Shown here in pieces: positions 47,891 to 48,484 of a DNA stretch of 48,484 nucleotides. The stretch covers positions 1-48,484 of the forward strand of contig QMIW01000042.1 in the NCBI GenBank assembly GCA_024434165.1, read 5' to 3'. Below the pieces are notes generated by a model. It saw only the letters and a list, made by a program, of their open reading frames with translations. It was not told the DNA's origin and made no database searches. The position numbers were made by a program, and so were the translations under genes. Position 1 is the stretch's first letter; the number at the start of each line of letters is the position of its first letter. The DNA is from Chloroflexota bacterium. Lineage in GTDB: Bacteria > Chloroflexota > Anaerolineae > Anaerolineales > Villigracilaceae.

Positions 47891-48274
47891 TCAGGCAGGC
47901 AGGGCAATCACCTCGATCTCGACCAGCGCGCCTTTTGGCAATCCCGCCACTGCCACCGTGCTGCGGGCAGGCGGATTCTCCCCGAAGGCTTCGGCGTACA
48001 CCGCATTCATTTTTGCAAAATCGTTCATGTCTTTGAGGAACACGGTGGTCTTCACTACATGGTTCAGGCTGGAACCCGCCGCCTCCAGCACACTGCGGAG
48101 GTTGGCGATCACCTGGCGGGTCTGCTCCTCCACGCCGCCGGATACTAATTCCATGGTGGCAGGATCGAGCGCAACCTGTCCGGCTGTGTAAATCATGGAG
48201 CCGGTGTGAATCGCCTGCGAATACGGACCGATCGCTTTGGGCGCTTTTTCGGTTTGAATCACGCGTTTGTTCAT
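47891..48274 (-). CDS. ridA: RidA family enamine/imine deaminase
   Basis: 127 residues from ATG 48274, with GAGGA upstream. [62 protein letters not shown] and the active-site arginine in [24 protein letters not shown] are standard RidA features. The trimeric enzyme hydrolyses reactive 2-aminoacrylate-type enamines formed by PLP enzymes. The D-cysteine desulfhydrase-like enzyme at 38482 would be one source of such intermediates, but they are 9 kb apart. Confidence 0.95.
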   Translation of the reverse strand: MNKRVIQTEKAPKAIGPYSQAIHTGSMIYTAGQVALDPATMELVSGGVEEQTRQVIANLRSVLEAAGSSLNHVVKTTVFLKDMNDFAKMNAVYAEAFGENPPARSTVAVAGLPKGALVEIEVIALPA

Positions 48275-48357
48275 GATTTCCTCGTTTCGATTTGGGGATG
48301 GCAATGCGGGTATTTTACTGGAAATTCCGTTTCGCTCGTAATTGGCGGGAAAGAATC

Positions 48358-48389
48358 TAACTCAAGTTGCCACCTTCCAATAGATTTTC
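48358..48389. repeat. Partial copy of element B, cut by MITE-A
   Basis: TAACTCAAGTTGCCACCTT and CCAATAGATTTT match 801-832 with one mismatch. The match stops exactly where MITE-A begins with TA, at the position of TA in the other copy. Confidence 0.7.
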
Positions 48390-48484
48390 TAAGTAGTCGG
48401 TCGAAATAAATTTTACAAAAATACGCTCCCGGCGGCGTCCCCGCCGCCGAGGACGGCGGCATGAGCAGGAATTTGTTTTCTAAA
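48390..48484 (-). mobile_element. MITE-A copy 4, truncated at the contig end
   Basis: The exact inverse complement of bases 1-95, beginning TA-AGTAGTCGGTC and stopping at TTTTCTAAA, the same base at which copy 1 is cut. It is inserted into a copy of element B. Confidence 0.88.

Overview
The window looks like one complete contig from the chromosome of a Chloroflexota bacterium, most likely class Anaerolineae. That placement is inferred from gene style (moderately high GC, selA, a tungsten-type aldehyde oxidoreductase, tandem FemA/B-like proteins, leaderless starts, many intergenic repeats) and was not tested by a search. Both ends stop inside the same miniature transposable element, in opposite orientation and truncated at the same base, so the contig was probably broken by a repeat.

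Layout. 1-3.7 kb: a DUF4386 membrane protein, then a small membrane protein with an OmpR-type response regulator and histidine kinase; both units share an unusual promoter with 11-bp phased TCCACAA sites. 3.7-13.5 kb (+): membrane protein, uvrC, a TumE-like toxin-antitoxin pair coupled to a CheY-like regulator, prfA, a fusion of a GT-C glycosyltransferase with a MalF-type ABC permease, a MalG-type permease, prmC and a Sua5/YrdC gene. 13.5-24.5 kb (-): tsaD, an AAA ATPase, an M24 peptidase, a zinc-ribbon membrane protein, selA with a membrane partner, and a MoxR-DUF58-VWA-VWA group headed by an HtrA-like protease. 24.7-29.2 kb (+): a nitroreductase, then a small membrane protein and a 1082-residue TIR-NB-ARC-TPR protein, a candidate NLR-like defence pair. 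29.2-34.4 kb: aldehyde:ferredoxin oxidoreductase (-) and an ADP-forming acyl-CoA synthetase (+), around a brnTA toxin-antitoxin locus whose toxin gene is broken by a transposable element and a frameshift. 34.4-38.4 kb (+): dodecin, a GT-C glycosyltransferase, a class-A-beta-lactamase-like hydrolase, a MOSC protein and a small membrane protein. 38.5-48.3 kb (-): a D-cysteine desulfhydrase-like enzyme, a GxxExxY nuclease-like gene between inverted repeats, and a surface-glycan locus (two FemA/B-like transferases, a CapD/FlaA1-like dehydratase, a GalE-like epimerase, an undecaprenyl-phosphate sugar transferase, a family 2 glycosyltransferase), then ridA.

Repeats are the most striking property. 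There is a 115-bp TA-flanked MITE with 11-bp inverted ends, at least two other palindromic element families, and many arrays of degenerate 7- or 8-bp repeats, often as inverted arms able to form long hairpins. Several arrays lie inside coding genes without breaking the frame, where they look like late additions to loops, linkers or C-termini. The fusion protein, the TIR-NB-ARC-TPR pair, the GxxExxY cassette and the phased operators are the strongest candidates for something not yet described.
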